From the NCBI RefSeq assembly GCF_035599575.1, contig NZ_CP141179.1, forward strand, positions 1,488,001 through 1,552,000: a stretch of 64,000 nucleotides of DNA. Reading direction: 5' to 3'. Made by a program: the position numbers and the translations under genes. The stretch comes from Roseovarius sp. Pro17. Lineage in GTDB: Bacteria > Pseudomonadota > Alphaproteobacteria > Rhodobacterales > Rhodobacteraceae. Positions 24,915 to 33,185 of this stretch are shown piece by piece. Numbering within the stretch: position 1 is the stretch's first letter; each line of letters begins with the position of its first letter. The notes beneath the pieces were generated by a model. It saw only the letters and a program-made list of their open reading frames with translations. It did no database searches and was not told the DNA's origin.

Positions 24915-27749
24915 ATGGATTTCGCCCATCGCATCAGCCGTATTCCGCGCCCCTATCACAGCGATCACGCCGATGAGGTTCGCGCGCGATATCCGACGCA
25001 ATCAGGCGATTTGGCGGACGTCATCGGCGGCGCAGCAGGATGCAGCCCCTACCTGCGCCAGCTCTTGCAATCCGAGGCAGATTGGTTGCCGGACGCCCTT
25101 GACGCGCCTGAAAGGGCGCTGGATGCGTTGCTAAAATCGCTTAGCGGCGTCGAGGGTGACCCATCCGGCCCGCTGCGCCAAGCCAAGAGGCGCGCGGCTC
25201 TGCTGACCGGCCTCGCCGATCTGGCGGGCGTCTGGCCGCTTGAGACGGTTACGCAGGCCCTCACTGATCTGGCCGGTCTCGCCTGCAATCTGGCGTTGCG
25301 CCACACCGTCGGCCATGAGATCAAACGCGGCAAGCTGCCCGGCATGAGCGAAGAGGATATCCTGACCTGCGCTGGCATGACTGTGCTGGCCATGGGCAAG
25401 ATGGGCGCGGGCGAACTGAATTACAGCTCGGATATCGACCTGATCTGCCTCTATGACGAGACCCGCTTTGAACGGGACCAGCAGCATGATGCGCGCGCCT
25501 CGTTTGTGCGCGCAACCCGGCGTATGGCCGCAATATTGGGCGAAAATACCGCCGAGGGCTATGTTTTTCGAACCGATCTACGCCTGCGCCCCGATCCCGG
25601 CGTCACCCCCGTCTGCATGTCGATGGCCGCCGCCGAAGCCTATTACGAGAGCCTCGGGCGCACGTGGGAACGTGCGGCCTATATCAAGGCGCGTCCCTGC
25701 GCGGGCGATCTGGAGGCGGGCGAGCGGTTTCTGAAAACGCTGTCGCCATTCGTGTGGCGGCGTCACCTTGATTTCGCGGCCATTGAGGACGCGCACAACA
25801 TGCGGTTGCGCATTCGCGCGCACAAGGGTCTTGGTGCCGATCTGGGTGGCCCGCTGGACCTGATGGGCCACAATATGAAGCTGGGGCGCGGTGGCATCCG
25901 CGAGATCGAATTCTTTACCCAGACCCGCCAGTTGATCGTCGGCGGGCGTGATCCCAGTTTACGGATGCGCGGCACGCTGGACGGACTGGCGGGGTTGGCG
26001 GACAAGGATTGGATCCCGGCAGATGTGGCAGAGGATCTGAGCGGGCATTACCGCTTTCACCGTGAGGTCGAGCATCGGTTGCAAATGCTGCGCGACCAGC
26101 AAACCCATGATCTGCCCACCAGCGAGGACGAGTTCCAGCGCCTCGCCGCCTTTATGGATCGCGAAACGGGCGATCTGAAGGATGAGCTGCTATCGCGTCT
26201 CACCACCGTCGACGGCGTGATCGAGCGGTTTTTTAAACCCGACGAGGGCGAGGATACACCGACCGAAGCTGAGCAGGGCACATGGCTGGACGCCAAGGTG
26301 ATCGCGCGCTGGCCGGGCTATCCAGCGCTGCGCTCTGACCGGGCGGGGCAGATATTCCGCCGCCTTCGTCCCGATATTCTGGCTCGGCTGTCGCGCACGT
26401 CGCATCCCGAAGAGGCGCTGTTGGCGTTCGACGGATTCCTCGCCGGATTGCCTGCCGGCGTGCAGGTCTTTTCCCTTTTCGAGAGCAATCCGCAGCTGGT
26501 TGAACTGCTGGTCGATATCGTCGGAACAGCCCCCGCGCTGGCGCGCTATCTGTCGCGCAACGCGGCGGTGTTCGATGCGGTGATCGCGGGCGATTTCTTT
26601 GCCCCATGGCCGGGGCTGAGGGCGCTCAGTGCTGATTTGGCCGCGCGCCTCGCGGGTGAGGGCGACTACGAAGCGCGGCTGATTGAGCTGCGCAACTGGC
26701 GGCGTGAATGGCATTTTCGCATCGGCGTGCATCACCTGCGCGGGCTGGTGGATGCCGCCACGTCTGCGCGCCACTACGCCGATCTGGCCGAGGCGGTGCT
26801 GAGCGCACTCTGGCCCGAGGTCGTGCAGCAATTCTCGGCCAAGCACGGGCCGCCGCCGGGGCGCGGCGCGGCGGTCTTGGGCATGGGATCGCTGGGCGCG
26901 CGCGCGCTTAACGCCGCGTCGGATCTGGATCTGATCGTGATCTATGACGCAGACGGGGTAGAGGCGTCGGAGGGGCGCAGGCCCCTTGCCGTCGGGGCAT
27001 ATTACGCGCGGCTGACGCAGGCCATGATCTCGGGCCTCACTGCGCAGATGACGGGCGGGCGGCTCTATGAAGTAGACATGCGCCTGCGCCCGTCGGGCAA
27101 CCAAGGGCCTGTGGCCACGTCGCTGAGCGCCTTTCAGGACTATCAACAAAGTCGCGCTTGGGGGTGGGAGCATTTGGCCCTGACCCGCGCGCGCGCTATT
27201 GCTGGCGACGCCGCGCTTGGGGCCGAGATCGAGGCCTTTCGCACCGATTTGATCGCCGAGGTTGCGGCGCGCGACGGTACCGGCGCGCGCATCGCGGACG
27301 AGGTCGCAAACATGCGCGCGCGCATCGCGGCGGCCAAGACGCGCGATGGCCCGCTGGATGCCAAGCTGGGGCCGGGCCGGCTTCAGGATGTTCAGTTGAT
27401 CGCGCAGGCCGCCACGCTGGTCGCCGGTCGCGCAAAACCCGGCACGCAGGCAGGGCTAAGCGCCGGAACTGCGCTGGAATGGTGGGACGCGGACGGCGCG
27501 CAGACTTTATCGCGCGCAGCGTCGCTCTGCCGAGACGTGCAGATGGCCGCGCGCCTCTTAGGCGACGCTGCGCTGGATGCAGATGCGCTGGGGTCCGGCG
27601 CGCGCGCCTTCGTCTTGCGCGAAACCGGTTGCGCGGATATCTCCGATCTTATCGCAGCGTTGGAGACGCGCGCACAGGGTGCCGCAACCGTCATTGATGC
27701 AGCGCTGGCGCAGGCTGGCACGGATGAGGGGCAGGAGGGCACGAAATGA
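24915..27749 (+). CDS. glnE: bifunctional glutamine synthetase adenylyltransferase/deadenylase
   Basis: About 944 residues, the usual length. Two nucleotidyltransferase domains are visible: GKMGAGELNYSSDIDLICLYD near residue 160, and GMGSLGARALNAASDLDLIVIYD near residue 660, each followed by GxxxxxDxRLRP-type segments (YVFRTDLRLRPDPG; YEVDMRLRPSGNQGP). The central region is helical (the PII-responsive linker). The enzyme adds or removes AMP on glutamine synthetase according to PII state. In the second domain the usual GGRE before the SDLD motif reads GARALN. A GTG at 24909 could also start the gene; neither has a strong ribosome site. Confidence 0.95.
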   Translation: MDFAHRISRIPRPYHSDHADEVRARYPTQSGDLADVIGGAAGCSPYLRQLLQSEADWLPDALDAPERALDALLKSLSGVEGDPSGPLRQAKRRAALLTGLADLAGVWPLETVTQALTDLAGLACNLALRHTVGHEIKRGKLPGMSEEDILTCAGMTVLAMGKMGAGELNYSSDIDLICLYDETRFERDQQHDARASFVRATRRMAAILGENTAEGYVFRTDLRLRPDPGVTPVCMSMAAAEAYYESLGRTWERAAYIKARPCAGDLEAGERFLKTLSPFVWRRHLDFAAIEDAHNMRLRIRAHKGLGADLGGPLDLMGHNMKLGRGGIREIEFFTQTRQLIVGGRDPSLRMRGTLDGLAGLADKDWIPADVAEDLSGHYRFHREVEHRLQMLRDQQTHDLPTSEDEFQRLAAFMDRETGDLKDELLSRLTTVDGVIERFFKPDEGEDTPTEAEQGTWLDAKVIARWPGYPALRSDRAGQIFRRLRPDILARLSRTSHPEEALLAFDGFLAGLPAGVQVFSLFESNPQLVELLVDIVGTAPALARYLSRNAAVFDAVIAGDFFAPWPGLRALSADLAARLAGEGDYEARLIELRNWRREWHFRIGVHHLRGLVDAATSARHYADLAEAVLSALWPEVVQQFSAKHGPPPGRGAAVLGMGSLGARALNAASDLDLIVIYDADGVEASEGRRPLAVGAYYARLTQAMISGLTAQMTGGRLYEVDMRLRPSGNQGPVATSLSAFQDYQQSRAWGWEHLALTRARAIAGDAALGAEIEAFRTDLIAEVAARDGTGARIADEVANMRARIAAAKTRDGPLDAKLGPGRLQDVQLIAQAATLVAGRAKPGTQAGLSAGTALEWWDADGAQTLSRAASLCRDVQMAARLLGDAALDADALGSGARAFVLRETGCADISDLIAALETRAQGAATVIDAALAQAGTDEGQEGTK

Positions 27750-28018
27750 AGACAAGCGATCCTCTGGACAAAAAAGGCCTCATCTATGAGGCCTACCGCA
27801 TCGACGGCATCATCCCTGATGAGTGCCGCTCGATCTTTCTGGACTGGGCGTTGTCACTGCCTGATGGGCAGGACACGCAAGCCGCCATCGCGCATTTCCT
27901 TGGTATCTATCAGGCCGAAAATCCAGATCATCCCATGACCGTCGTGCTGTTGCAGGGGCAGGAGGCCGCCGCGCACCCGCGTAGGCGGGGCGGCTGGAAA
28001 ACCCGCCCCCGAGACTGA
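27746..28018 (+). CDS. conserved-looking small protein coupled to glnE
   Basis: A 90-residue protein whose ATG overlaps the glnE stop (ATGA), indicating translational coupling. Sequence landmarks are KKGLIYEAYRIDGI, RSIFLDWALSLPDG and HPMTVVLLQGQ, with a basic arginine-rich tail (PRRRGGWKTRPRD). The YEAYRID, FLDWALSLP and DHPMTxVLxEG-like pattern looks like a small roseobacter family that commonly follows glnE. Function is unknown. Confidence 0.8.
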   Translation: MKTSDPLDKKGLIYEAYRIDGIIPDECRSIFLDWALSLPDGQDTQAAIAHFLGIYQAENPDHPMTVVLLQGQEAAAHPRRRGGWKTRPRD

Positions 28019-28034
28019 CCCGATGCTGATATAG

Positions 28035-28053
28035 CCATTGCATATAGCAATGG
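28035..28053 (+). terminator. perfect palindrome after the glnE unit
   Basis: CCATTGC (28035-28041), ATATA loop, GCAATGG (28047-28053), 17 bp past the small gene's stop. It could terminate the glnE unit; no U tract follows. The 184-bp gap also contains an A/T-rich stretch near 28090-28130 likely to include the promoter of the next lipoprotein gene. Confidence 0.45.
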
Positions 28054-28201
28054 AGGGCGCAAAACTGTGCTTGGCCGCGCAACAATAACGTAATTTTAAG
28101 GATTTTGTTGCTACTGGGCCTTATTCTAGCGCGATGCCCATGCTCAAAGCCGGGGCGAGTTTGCCCAACGAGATCAGGCCGAAGGCCGCAGGAGAAAAGA
28201 A

Positions 28202-28846
28202 ATGATACACCAAGCAACGATCCGCATTATCGCCGCACTGGCCTTCGTCCTTGGCGTGTCAGCCTGCGCCGGCACCCAGAACCAAACCGCGTCGAGCGCC
28301 ACGACGGCGGATGCGTCTCAGCGCGCTGCGCCGGTGGCCCTCGATATTCAGGCGATCCGTGTGAACGTGCCGCGTACGCTTAAAGTGTCCGAGAAAAACC
28401 GCTACTACCCTGGCGGTGATATTGTCTGGCGCGGCGAGCCGATAGGCGATCGCTATCAGCAAGTGACCGCAATCTTTGAGGAGGCGATGGCGCGCGGCAC
28501 CGCGGGCATGGATAGCGGAGTGCCCACTGTGCTTGACGTCGAGGTCAAGCGATTTCACGCGCTGACCGAAAAGACGCGCTATACCGTAGGCGGCGTTCAC
28601 GCGCTGACCTTTGTCATCACGCTGCGCGATCCTGCCACCGGTCAGGCGATGACCCAACCGCGCGAGATCAAGGCCGACCTCAAGGCCTATGGCGGCAGTC
28701 AGGCAATCGCCGCTGATCAGCGCGGCCAGACCCAAAGGGTTCGCATCACCGGCCATCTGGCACAGGTGATCCGCGCCGAGCTAACAGAGCCCGGCAGCTT
28801 TCACTCCGAAGGGCTAGGCCTGATCGGGATGCTCAACACGCTTTGA
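28202..28846 (+). CDS. lipoprotein of unknown function (DUF6778-like)
   Basis: A 214-residue protein with a lipoprotein signal sequence ending SACAG, a strong ribosome site (AGGAGAAAAG) and no membrane segment afterwards. The core has IRVNVPRTLKVSEKNRYYP, DIVWRGEPIGDRYQQV, VEVKRFHALTEKTRYTVGGVHA and a C-terminal GLIGMLNTL. The pattern is that of a Rhodobacteraceae envelope lipoprotein family, recalled as DUF6778 (from memory, not searched). Function is unknown. Confidence 0.8.
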   Translation: MIHQATIRIIAALAFVLGVSACAGTQNQTASSATTADASQRAAPVALDIQAIRVNVPRTLKVSEKNRYYPGGDIVWRGEPIGDRYQQVTAIFEEAMARGTAGMDSGVPTVLDVEVKRFHALTEKTRYTVGGVHALTFVITLRDPATGQAMTQPREIKADLKAYGGSQAIAADQRGQTQRVRITGHLAQVIRAELTEPGSFHSEGLGLIGMLNTL

Positions 28847-28883
28847 GCTTTTCGCAGCGCTGGAATTCCTCTAAGGGGACGGC

Positions 28884-30092
28884 ATGACGCCATCCCCTTT
28901 GCCCGTTATTCGCCTGATGCCAAAAACCTCGCCTACGGGTGTGCGGCGCGGTGTGCCTTGGTTATATGACAACGAACTGGTCATGGACCGCCGCACAAAG
29001 GCAATCGCGCCCGGTTCAATCGCCATGCTAGAGGATGCAAACCGCGCGCCTTTGGCGCTGGTCGCAGTCAATCCTGCCTCGCGCATCACGGCACGTGTGC
29101 TGGATCTGGATACGTCGACCACCATCGACCGAGCTTGGCTGACCGTGCGCTTGCGGCGCGCGCTTGCGCTGCGCGAGGTGCTGTTTGATGCGCCCTATTA
29201 CCGCCTGATCCACGCCGAGGCAGATGGCATGCCGGGCGTCGTTATCGACCGTTTCGGCGATACCTGCGTCATCCAGCCAAATACAGCATGGGCCGACGTG
29301 ATGCTGGACGATCTGGCCGCCGCGCTGGTCGATGTGACGGGCGCAGTCAACGTGTTGAAAAATTCCAGCGGACGTGCGCGCAGCCATGAGGGCATGGACG
29401 ACATCAGCGCCGTGTTAATCGGTGCCGCGCCAGACGCGCCCGTGCCCGTGCCGATGAATGGCGCAACCTATCTGGCGGATCTGACCGGCGGGCAGAAGAC
29501 CGGGATTTTCTACGATCAAAGGCCCAATCACGCATTTGCCGCGCGTCTCGCCAAAGGCGCGCGCGTGCTGGACGTGTTCAGCCATGTCGGGGGCTTTTCG
29601 CTGGCTGCGCTGGCGCAGGGCGCAACCTCGGCGCTGGCGGTGGACGGGTCCGAGCCTGCGCTGTCCCTCGCGCTCGCCGGGGCCGAGGCGATGGGTGTTT
29701 CGGACCGCCTAGAGACGCGCAAGGGCGATGCCTTTGATGTGCTGACAGCGCTGGGGCAGGAAGGTGCGACGTTCGATATGGTCGTTTGCGACCCGCCCGC
29801 CTTTGCCCCGTCGAAAAAGGCGCTGGAGGCCGGTCTGCGCGCTTATGAGCGTACCGCACGCCTCGCTGCGCCGTTGGTGCGCGAGGGTGGATTTCTGGTC
29901 CTCTGTTCATGCAGCCACGCGGCCGACATGGAGGCGTTCCGCCGCGCCTGCTTGCGGGGCATCGGACGGGGCCTGCATGAAACGGGCCGCGCGGCCCAAC
30001 TGATCCATACCGGCGGCGCGGGGCCTGATCATCCAATGCATCCGCAACTGGCGGAATCGGGATATCTCAAGGCGCTCTTCTTTCGGCTGTGA
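28884..30092 (+). CDS. RlmI-like class I SAM-dependent rRNA methyltransferase
   Basis: A 402-residue protein. The N-terminal PUA-like domain shows GVRRGVPWLYDNELV, then a central segment YRLIHAEADGMPGVVIDRFG, and a Rossmann methyltransferase with TGGQKTGIFYDQRPNH, VLDVFSHVGGFSLAALA (SAM loop) and MVVCDPPAFAPSK (the catalytic DPP-F-like motif). This domain order is typical of RlmI (23S rRNA m5C1962). The exact nucleotide modified cannot be told from sequence, so no symbol is given. The stop overlaps the downstream PIN gene. Confidence 0.88.
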   Translation: MTPSPLPVIRLMPKTSPTGVRRGVPWLYDNELVMDRRTKAIAPGSIAMLEDANRAPLALVAVNPASRITARVLDLDTSTTIDRAWLTVRLRRALALREVLFDAPYYRLIHAEADGMPGVVIDRFGDTCVIQPNTAWADVMLDDLAAALVDVTGAVNVLKNSSGRARSHEGMDDISAVLIGAAPDAPVPVPMNGATYLADLTGGQKTGIFYDQRPNHAFAARLAKGARVLDVFSHVGGFSLAALAQGATSALAVDGSEPALSLALAGAEAMGVSDRLETRKGDAFDVLTALGQEGATFDMVVCDPPAFAPSKKALEAGLRAYERTARLAAPLVREGGFLVLCSCSHAADMEAFRRACLRGIGRGLHETGRAAQLIHTGGAGPDHPMHPQLAESGYLKALFFRL

Positions 30093-30628
30093 AGGCACTG
30101 CTGGATACCTGCGTGATCTATCCCACGGTCATGCGCCAGATGCTGCTGGGCGCAGCACGGGCAGGGGCCTTCACGCCGCTCTGGTCGGCGCGCATCATCG
30201 AAGAATGGCAGCGCGCGGCGGTCAAGCTAGGTCCCGAAGGTGTAGCACAGGCAGGGGCAGAGGCGGCGCTGCTAGCGGTCGGTTGGCCGGGCGCCGAGGT
30301 GACATGGCCACCCTCGCTCGAGGCGCGGTTGTGGCTGCCCGATCCTGCTGACACCCATGTTCTGGCCGCTGCCATTGCGGGGTCAGCCGACGTCATCGTC
30401 ACCCTCAACGCCAAGGATTTTCCACGCCAGATCCTGGCCGAAGAAGGGTTGTCGCGCAGCGATCCGGATGCGTTGTTACACGGCATCTGGCAGGCGCAAC
30501 CTGACATGATAGCCCAAGTTGGCGCAAACATTCTGGCCGAGGCGCAGCGCCTTAGCGGCGCGGACTGGACGATGCGCGCCCTGCTGAAAAAAGCGCGCCT
30601 GCCGCGCCTCGCCAAGGCGCTGGGATAG
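30089..30628 (+). CDS. PIN domain protein, no visible antitoxin
   Basis: A 179-residue protein with the PIN nuclease layout. LLDTCVIYP at the N-terminus gives the first acidic residue, RIIEEWQRA the second, LPDPADTHVLAAAI the third and VTLNAKDFP the last. It starts at a GTG overlapping the methyltransferase stop (GTGA), so it is coupled to an RNA-modifying enzyme and not to a small antitoxin gene. I recall this type as the RSP_2648 family of Rhodobacter. RNA processing is a plausible role, but inferred. Confidence 0.85.
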   Translation: MKALLDTCVIYPTVMRQMLLGAARAGAFTPLWSARIIEEWQRAAVKLGPEGVAQAGAEAALLAVGWPGAEVTWPPSLEARLWLPDPADTHVLAAAIAGSADVIVTLNAKDFPRQILAEEGLSRSDPDALLHGIWQAQPDMIAQVGANILAEAQRLSGADWTMRALLKKARLPRLAKALG

Positions 30629-30637
30629 GCAACCACC

Positions 30638-31324
30638 TCAGGCCTGCCCCCAACGCGCCTCCAGCTTTTCGATTGCGGCGATACGCTCGTGCGTTTTGGG
30701 GTGGCTCATCATCCAAGCAGGCGCTGCGCCGGAATTGGATTTCGTCAGCGCCTCCAGCTTGCGAAACAGCGACTTCTGCGGTGCGGTCCCGATCCCGGCC
30801 TTGACCAGCAGCGCGGCGGCGTATTCGTCGGCCTCGTATTCGTCGCCCCGCGACAGCCGCGCGGCCAGAAGGGATGTCAGCGCGCCCGCGATCATGATGC
30901 CGATACCCGGCAGGAACCGCGACAGCACCATGGCGAGGGCGGTGCGCAGCGCATTCTGGCCAGAGAAATCGATCATCCGCCGTCGCGAATGTCCCAAGGC
31001 TACATGCCCCAGCTCATGTGCGATAACCGATGTCAGCTCTTCGCCCGACACATCACCGGATTGGAATTTTGCATAAAACCCCCGTGTGATGAAAATGCGC
31101 CCATCCGGCGCGGCAAGGCCGTTGACCGGATCAATCTCGTAGATATGGACGCGAATGCGCGCAAGATCGAGCGCGGCGGCCAGCCGGTCGGTCAGCGCTT
31201 TGAGTTTCGGGTCGGCCAGTTCACTGGAATTGCCCGTCAGATCGCGCGACGTGCGCCAGACCGAAAAACGGAACATGACGTAGGCGTAGATCAATGCCAG
31301 CAGGATAGGGGTGAACTTTAACAT
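30638..31324 (-). CDS. M48 family zinc metalloprotease
   Basis: A 228-residue membrane-anchored protease. It starts MLKFTPILLALIYAYVMFRFSVW with a helix, then VYEIDPVNGLAAPDGRIFITRG-type strands (cited by landmarks VNGLAAPDGR), the zinc motif HELGHVALGHSRRR and the third ligand region DEYEADEYAA. A second hydrophobic segment lies around residues 120-150. M48 enzymes such as HtpX degrade membrane proteins; this short form lacks the four-helix layout of HtpX. An ATG at 31351 would extend it by nine residues. Confidence 0.9.
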   Translation of the reverse strand: MLKFTPILLALIYAYVMFRFSVWRTSRDLTGNSSELADPKLKALTDRLAAALDLARIRVHIYEIDPVNGLAAPDGRIFITRGFYAKFQSGDVSGEELTSVIAHELGHVALGHSRRRMIDFSGQNALRTALAMVLSRFLPGIGIMIAGALTSLLAARLSRGDEYEADEYAAALLVKAGIGTAPQKSLFRKLEALTKSNSGAAPAWMMSHPKTHERIAAIEKLEARWGQA

Positions 31325-31547
31325 CTTTTGAATATGGGGCCCGCGCGCCACCGGGGCAAGCAGGGATAGGCGACAGGACGATACACGGTGACGTTATTAT
31401 GCGGTGTTTCCAGCTTGGATCGGGCGCGGTCAGTCGTCCCATCTGGGATCGTCGTACATCACCCACGCCCGGCCGTATTTCCACAGGCCATATTGCTGAG
31501 ATTCGGAATCCCAATTTGAGAGATGCCGCTGCTGCGCCGCCCATGAC

Positions 31548-31664
31548 CCCCCACCTTGCATCTGCATCCGTCACGCGCGCCGTTGTTCTGGCCCGCACAT
31601 GACCATAAGACCTCTCGATCATTTCCAGCGATGTGCCGGGATCGGTAAAAACTTCGGCCACCAA
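31548..31664 (-). pseudogene. tyrosine recombinase C-terminal remnant (tentative)
   Basis: A 39-codon stretch translating to AEVFTDPGTSLEMIERSYGH followed by VRARTTARVTDADARWG. SLEMIERSYGH resembles the C-terminal tyrosine box of phage-type integrases found in roseobacters (the MIERxYGH pattern). No upstream arginine and histidine boxes remain in any frame. It lies 28 bp from a DeoR remnant in a 770-bp gene-poor patch between the M48 and radical SAM genes. Confidence 0.4.
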
Positions 31665-31692
31665 AATACCAATCTCATAAGCCTTCGTTATT

Positions 31693-31905
31693 TCACGCTA
31701 ACTGGAAATCGGTCCGCTGCACGTCTTGGATCACTGCGCCATGGGCGCGGCGCAAAGCCCCCTCAGTCTCGAAGTTCTTCAGATTGCAGTGGACGGTTTC
31801 ATCAGAGACGTTCACTTCGGTGACGATAGCCGTGTCCGATATCCGCCCACGTGTGTTGAAGTTGTGCAGGATGTGGTCCCGCAGGTGACTGTTCAAATGG
31901 ACCAT
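31693..31905 (-). pseudogene. truncated DeoR-family regulator
   Basis: A 70-codon frame that matches only the N-terminal helix-turn-helix of DeoR/GlpR regulators: LRDHILHNFNTRGRISD, then VNVSDETVHCNLKNFETEGA and LRRAHGAVIQ, equivalent to the family's VSxxTIRRDLxxLExxGxLxRxHGGA. The roughly 180-residue sugar-binding domain is absent and the conserved TIRRD is degraded to TVHCN. Bases 31906-32095 upstream show no convincing gene or promoter. The whole interval 31325-32095 is best viewed as decayed DNA. Confidence 0.6.
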
Positions 31906-32095
31906 GCGCTAGACCTCAGCGGACTGTTCAGGGGCGCGCGCGGTTTGGCATCCTCGGTGCCAGTGATGCGCTTGGACAACGAACGGAAATGCGTGCGCAG
32001 CGCTAGATTTGGCCGGAACGCCCCCGCGGCTTTCGAACGAGAGGGGGCTAGGATGAGCAATTGAACGGCACAAACTCGACGCGGAGCGCCGCGCT

Positions 32096-33052
32096 TCAAG
32101 CCGAGCAGCTGGCCCCGCCCAAGACGCAGAATTTTGCGCAATGGGGATGGTTGAGGGCCACGTCACGCTCGGCCTCGGCGAGCGTTTCGCCCAGCTCGAA
32201 TTCGGGTGCGTAGGGCAGGAGCGTGCAGGCCAGCACAGCGGGGCGGGCAGCGCCCTTGCGCTTGACCACCATACGCGAGGACGCGCACATCACTGCGTCG
32301 GGGGACTTGTTCAGGATGTCCCAGCAGGCGGTCGTAATTTCGGGTACCTCGACCTCTTCATCCATTTCTGGAAAGAGCACAGTCGCGCCCGGGTTCTGCG
32401 CGTCGATGTCGTAGCCGCGCTGCGCAAAGAGGTGCGCATAGCCCGCGCGCCCGTCCGCCTCGCTTTCACTCCAGAGGGTGCGTCCGGCAACGGCCATGGG
32501 TACGCCGTGATCGCGCAGCCAGTCCATGCCAACGATCGTGCGGGCAAAGGCGCCTTTGCCGCGCTCTTGGTCATGCAGCGCCTCGGACCAGTGATCTACC
32601 GATATGCGAAAGGTCATTTTGCCCGGATATGCGGCGTTCAGTTCGTCGATCCCGGCGCGCATGGATTTGCGCATCATCGGGCGCATCGCGTTCGTCAGGA
32701 TCAGCACATCATAACCCCGCGCCAGTGCCGCGCGGGTCATGCCGATCATCTGAGGGTTCATGAAAGGCTCGCCGCCGGTAAAGGCTATCTCGCGAACTGG
32801 CCAGCCGCGCGCCTCAATCTGGTCCAGATAATCGACCACCTCGGCCTCGGAGATGTAGACCAGCGCGTCATTGGTGGGCGAACTGAGGATATAGCAATTG
32901 GCGCATTCAATGTTGCATAGCGTGCCGGTGTTGAACCACAGCGTTTCGGCATGACCTAGCGCGACATGCGCGCGCGGCTCGCCCTTGGCGGTGCGTTCTG
33001 GATCACAAAATTTGCCGGCATTGGCGGCGCCTGCATGGGGGGCGTCTTTCAT
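32096..33052 (-). CDS. radical SAM protein with extra C-terminal cysteines
   Basis: A 318-residue protein. LCNIECANCYI (Cys46, Cys50, Cys53) is the CX3CX2C iron-sulfur motif and IAFTGGEPFMNPQM the GGE motif binding SAM. The C-terminus has HPHCAKFCVLGGASCSA (Cys305, Cys309, Cys316), with further cysteines near VMCASS and VLACTL, which could bind an auxiliary cluster. The SVDHWSE and LFPEMDEEVEVPEITTACWD segments were not assigned to a named family. No substrate or peptide gene is adjacent. Function is unknown. Confidence 0.85.
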   Translation of the reverse strand: MKDAPHAGAANAGKFCDPERTAKGEPRAHVALGHAETLWFNTGTLCNIECANCYILSSPTNDALVYISEAEVVDYLDQIEARGWPVREIAFTGGEPFMNPQMIGMTRAALARGYDVLILTNAMRPMMRKSMRAGIDELNAAYPGKMTFRISVDHWSEALHDQERGKGAFARTIVGMDWLRDHGVPMAVAGRTLWSESEADGRAGYAHLFAQRGYDIDAQNPGATVLFPEMDEEVEVPEITTACWDILNKSPDAVMCASSRMVVKRKGAARPAVLACTLLPYAPEFELGETLAEAERDVALNHPHCAKFCVLGGASCSA

Positions 33053-33185
33053 GGGATCCTTTCCGGTGCTCTGCCTTCCGTGCCTATCCCGGTGACGCCT
33101 GTATGAAAAGCCGCCTGCACGCGCCTGACACAGTTGTGAACGCGCGTCAGAGTGCTAAGGTGCGCGACGAAGAGGAGGCAAATCC

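Noticed and set aside
30089..30628. Type II toxin-antitoxin module
   Set aside because: No small antitoxin frame on either side; the upstream partner is a methyltransferase.
31726..32064. 112-codon plus-strand frame opposite the DeoR remnant
   Set aside because: No ribosome site and no family; the DeoR homology on the other strand explains its composition.
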